Source: Ramlibacter sp.
Lineage (GTDB): Bacteria; Pseudomonadota; Gammaproteobacteria; Burkholderiales; Burkholderiaceae_C
Direction of reading: 5' to 3'
Length of the DNA: 57,527 nucleotides
Assembly (NCBI GenBank): GCA_021323335.1
Contig: JAJTCN010000028.1
Location: 1 to 57,527 of the forward strand
Shown here piece by piece: positions 55,218 to 57,527 of the stretch (positions within the stretch are counted from its first letter, which is position 1; the number at the start of each line of letters is the position of its first letter). The position numbers were made by a program, and so were the translations under genes. The notes under the pieces were generated by a model that was not told the DNA's origin, made no database searches, and worked only from the letters and a program-made list of their open reading frames with translations.

Positions 55218-55241
55218 CGCGCCACGGAACTCCAAACAGCC

Positions 55242-55347
55242 GGACGCAAAGGACGCAAAAGTTACGCAAAGGGCGCAAAAGAAAACCGGGAGAGGTTTTG
55301 GATGTCCTTTTGCGTCCTTTGCCTATCCTTCGCGTCCTTTGCGTCCT
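55242..55347. repeat. Inverted repeat of GGACGCAAA units
   Basis: Left arm has GGACGCAAAGGACGCAAAAG and further ACGCAAA units; right arm has CCTTTTGCGTCCTTTG and CGTCCTTTGCGTCC. It forms a long imperfect stem between convergent genes. Unit length is about 9 bp, so each arm is itself a short tandem repeat. Confidence 0.75.
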
Positions 55348-55372
55348 GTCTTCGGTTTTCCTGCGCGCCTCG

Positions 55373-56038
55373 CTACGCCAGAGATTGCAGCTCCGCCACC
55401 GACGTGATCTCGATCTTCCCATACCCCAGCGCGATCGCCCCTGTCCGCGCCATCGCCTGCAACTCCTTGCTCAAGGTCTGGCGCGACACGCCCAGCATCA
55501 TCGCCAGCGCTTCCTGCGACACCGGCACCACCGGCCGCGGCTCGCGCGCCTGCGTCGCGTCACCGCGCGCCAGCAGCAACAGCCGGCGCGCCACGCGGGC
55601 CCGCGTCGAACGCAGCGTCGCATCCTCCACCATGCCATACAGCGACCGCACCCGCGCGGCCAGCATGCGGCAGATGGCCAGCGCAAAGGCCGGCCGTTTC
55701 ATCATCCGCTCGAAGCCGGCATGCGGCAGCACCAGCACCTCGGCGTCGCGCGCGGCGGTGGCGTCGTGCGTGCGCGGCAGGCCGTCCAGCAGCGAGATCT
55801 CGCCGAACCAGTTGCCCGGCTCCAGCACCGCGAGGATCGCCTCCTTGCCGTCCTCGCGCAGGCTCGACGCCTTGATGCCGCCGCTGACCACGCCGTAGAA
55901 CGCGCCGCCGCCCGCCGGCACCGCATCGCCCTGGCGAAACAGCATCTCGCCCGGCGCCAGGCGCTGCCGCTCGCACCCCGCCAGCAGCGCCCGCCGGTCC
56001 GCCAGCGGCAAGGCCGCGAACCAGGGGTTGGCGTTCAT
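55373..56038 (-). CDS. Crp/Fnr family transcriptional regulator
   Basis: 221 residues. N-terminal cyclic-nucleotide-binding-like barrel (15-125: LAPGEMLFRQGDAV, NWFGEISLLDGLPRTHDA) and C-terminal helix-turn-helix VSQEALAMMLGVSRQTLSKEL (about 175-195). There are no Fnr-type N-terminal cysteines, so the effector is not oxygen via Fe-S. Divergent from the class II aldolase-like gene. Confidence 0.93.
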   Translation of the reverse strand: MNANPWFAALPLADRRALLAGCERQRLAPGEMLFRQGDAVPAGGGAFYGVVSGGIKASSLREDGKEAILAVLEPGNWFGEISLLDGLPRTHDATAARDAEVLVLPHAGFERMMKRPAFALAICRMLAARVRSLYGMVEDATLRSTRARVARRLLLLARGDATQAREPRPVVPVSQEALAMMLGVSRQTLSKELQAMARTGAIALGYGKIEITSVAELQSLA

Positions 56039-56109
56039 GGGCCGCAGCAACTCGGCGGTGGTGGCGGGTGACACGGAGGTGACGGTGGGAGAGCGGGACT
56101 TCCCTCGAT

Positions 56110-56125
56110 TGTCCAAATCTTGACA
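56110..56125. promoter_or_regulatory. TGTC-N8-GACA and TTGACA in Crp/aldolase divergent gap
   Basis: TGTCCAAATCTTGACA is a small inverted repeat that also ends in a perfect -35 hexamer TTGACA (56120-56125) directed to the aldolase gene. No convincing -10 at normal spacing. Could be a Crp-type operator; weak. Confidence 0.3.
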
Positions 56126-56177
56126 GTGGACGGCAAGGGCCGGGCGAAGAATGGCCGCAACCCCCGAAGGACCCGCC

Positions 56178-56942
56178 ATGAACATGAACATCGCATCGCT
56201 GCGCGAAGTGGTCAGCGCCGAGGAATGGCAGCTGCGCGTCGACCTCGCCGCCTGCTACCGCCTGGTCGCGCTCTACGGCTGGAGCGACCTGGTCTTCACC
56301 CACGTCAGCGCGCGCATCCCGGGCCCGGAACATCACTTCCTGATCAATCCCTACGGCCTGATGTTCGACGAGATCACCGCGTCCTCGCTGGTGAAGGTGG
56401 ACCAGGCCTGCAACAAGCTGATCGACTCGCCCTTCCCGGTCAACCCGGCCGGCTTCAACATCCACAGCTGCATCCACCAGGCGCGCGACGACGCCGGCTG
56501 CGTTCTGCACACGCACAGCCGCGCCGGCGTGGCGGTGAGCGCGCAAAAGGCGGGCGTGCTGCCGATCAGCCAGCAGAGCACCTTCGTGCTGGCCTCCCTC
56601 GCGTACCACGACTACGAAGGCGTGGCCCTGCGCGAGGACGAGAAGCCGCGGCTGCAACAGGCGCTGGGCACCAAGAACTTCCTGATGCTGCGCAACCATG
56701 GCCTGCTGACCATCGGCCGCACCGTGCAGGACGCCTTCCTCTCGATGTACACGTTCGAGAACACCTGCCGCATCCAGGTCGACGCGCTCGCCGGTGGCGG
56801 CGAGCTGGTCTACGTCAACCCGAAGATCATGGAGGGGATGGCGGAGGTGCTGAAGACGGTGACGGCCGGCCAGGGCGCCGGCATTGCGTGGCCGGCGTTG
56901 CTGCGCAGGTTGGACAGGATCGATCCGTCGTACAAGGAATGA
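56178..56942 (+). CDS. Class II aldolase/adducin family protein
   Basis: 254 residues. Zinc site LHTHSRAGVAVS (HxH) and the downstream His in LRNHGLLTIG; other family parts are GWSDLVFTHVSAR and INPYGLMFDEITASSLVKVD. Members include fuculose-phosphate aldolases and decarboxylases; this adducin-like subgroup has no settled substrate. ATG 56178 is chosen for the AAGGA 7 nt upstream; ATG 56151 is in frame but lacks one. Confidence 0.92.
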   Translation: MNMNIASLREVVSAEEWQLRVDLAACYRLVALYGWSDLVFTHVSARIPGPEHHFLINPYGLMFDEITASSLVKVDQACNKLIDSPFPVNPAGFNIHSCIHQARDDAGCVLHTHSRAGVAVSAQKAGVLPISQQSTFVLASLAYHDYEGVALREDEKPRLQQALGTKNFLMLRNHGLLTIGRTVQDAFLSMYTFENTCRIQVDALAGGGELVYVNPKIMEGMAEVLKTVTAGQGAGIAWPALLRRLDRIDPSYKE

Positions 56943-56950
56943 TCCTCCGC

Positions 56951-57032
56951 GTCACCCCCGCGGAGGCGGGGGCCCAGGGCTTCCATGCACCCGGATTCGG
57001 GAGCCCTGGGTTCCCGCCTTCGCGGGAATGAC
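56951..57032. repeat. Inverted repeat, GTCATTCCCGC family, copy 3
   Basis: GTCACCCCCGCGGAGGCGGGG... to ...CGCGGGAATGAC with core CTTCCATGCACCCGGATTC, nearly identical to copy 2. It lies between convergent genes and ends 3 bp from the next stop codon, just as copy 1 does. Confidence 0.85.
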
Positions 57033-57035
57033 GAA

Positions 57036-57527
57036 CTAGGCGGCTTCCAAACGCGCCAACTGCGGCGCCGGCGTCGGCGCGACGACGTTGCGCGGACGCG
57101 GGTCGTGTTCCAGCACCGTCACTTCCTTGCGGACCATGTCCATGGCGCCGAACATCGTCGAGAACGCCACGTCCTTGGCGTCGCGGCCGGTGCCGATGCG
57201 CACCAGCCGGTCCACCGGCGCCATGCCGGTCGGGTCGAACAGCACCCACTGGCCGCCCAGCCAGGCCTCGAACACGGCGTGGAAGTCCTGCGGCGGCTCG
57301 TCGAACCACACGTAGCCCACCACCAGCCGCGCCGGGATGTTCAGGGCGCGGCAGAAGGTGATGCCCAGGTGCGCGAAGTCGCGGCAGACGCCGGCGCGCT
57401 GCTCCAGCACTTCGCCCGCGGTGCTGTTGGAGTCGGTGCTGCCCGGCTTGTACGTGATGTTCTGGTGGATCCAGTCCTGGATCGCCTTGACGCGGCCATA
57501 GCCCGGCGCCACCTCGCCGAACATCGA
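57036..57527 (-). CDS. Transglutaminase-like family protein, 5' end outside window
   Basis: 164 C-terminal residues are visible. Catalytic triad of the transglutaminase-like fold: Cys in RAGVCRDFAHLG, His in DFHAVFEAWL, Asp in VLFDPTG. Bacterial members act as proteases or amide-modifying enzymes rather than cross-linkers; role unknown. The frame is open at the window edge. Confidence 0.9.
   Translation of the reverse strand, partial: SMFGEVAPGYGRVKAIQDWIHQNITYKPGSTDSNSTAGEVLEQRAGVCRDFAHLGITFCRALNIPARLVVGYVWFDEPPQDFHAVFEAWLGGQWVLFDPTGMAPVDRLVRIGTGRDAKDVAFSTMFGAMDMVRKEVTVLEHDPRPRNVVAPTPAPQLARLEAA

Overview
This is a 57.5 kb GC-rich chromosomal window. The protein families, short gene gaps, two-gene methionine synthase, S-adenosylhomocysteine riboswitch and extragenic repeats suggest a betaproteobacterium of the order Burkholderiales, most likely Comamonadaceae (Ramlibacter/Variovorax-like). 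This is inference; the genus cannot be fixed without searches. The cluster mnmG-rsmG-lysE-parA-hydrolase-parB with three perfect parS palindromes suggests the replication origin is not far away. No rRNA, tRNA, CRISPR array, IS element or prophage was recognised.

Layout. 1-3.1 kb: methionine synthase split into two genes on the minus strand, with an Lrp-type regulator between them and an SAH riboswitch in front of the distal half. 3.2-9.4 kb: RecQ helicase, a tandem AAA+ ATPase of unknown role, threonine dehydratase, a thioesterase and a tiny membrane protein. 9.6-14.3 kb: GTP-type PEP carboxykinase, two small proteins, a LysR regulator and a metallophosphoesterase. 14.3-23.6 kb: eight tightly packed minus-strand genes: nicX-like, nicD-like, an acyl-CoA dehydrogenase-fold flavoprotein, wecF, wecD, wecE, an exported M14 peptidase and an orphan molybdenum hydroxylase large subunit. 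They face a flavin reductase-MarR-EamA unit across a shared palindrome. 25.4-29.4 kb: a Rieske oxygenase, acetoacetate-CoA ligase and a frame-broken cyclase gene.

29.4-38.9 kb: EF-hand proteins, a TetR unit with matching operators, an NCS2 permease, a YdiI-like thioesterase, AzlCD, cobalamin adenosyltransferase, a D-lactate dehydrogenase-type flavoprotein and an MmgE/PrpD protein. 38.9-44.8 kb: the chromosome partition and tRNA-modification block. 44.9-57.5 kb: an FMN reductase, a cysteine-cluster protein, an OafB-type acyltransferase, an aldehyde dehydrogenase with a branched-chain amino-acid-type ABC transporter and a divergent AraC regulator, a Crp/Fnr regulator, a class II aldolase-like protein and a truncated transglutaminase-like gene.

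How genes work together. MetH halves plus cobalamin adenosyltransferase indicate B12-dependent metabolism; SAH sensing ties MetH synthesis to the methyl cycle. The nicX/nicD/flavin reductase/MarR group looks like the 2,5-dihydroxypyridine branch of N-heteroaromatic catabolism. The wecFDE trio suggests a Fuc4NAc-containing surface glycan like enterobacterial common antigen. Several families of hyphenated inverted repeats fill the gaps between genes. Most long open frames on the opposite strands are GC-driven shadows and are not annotated.
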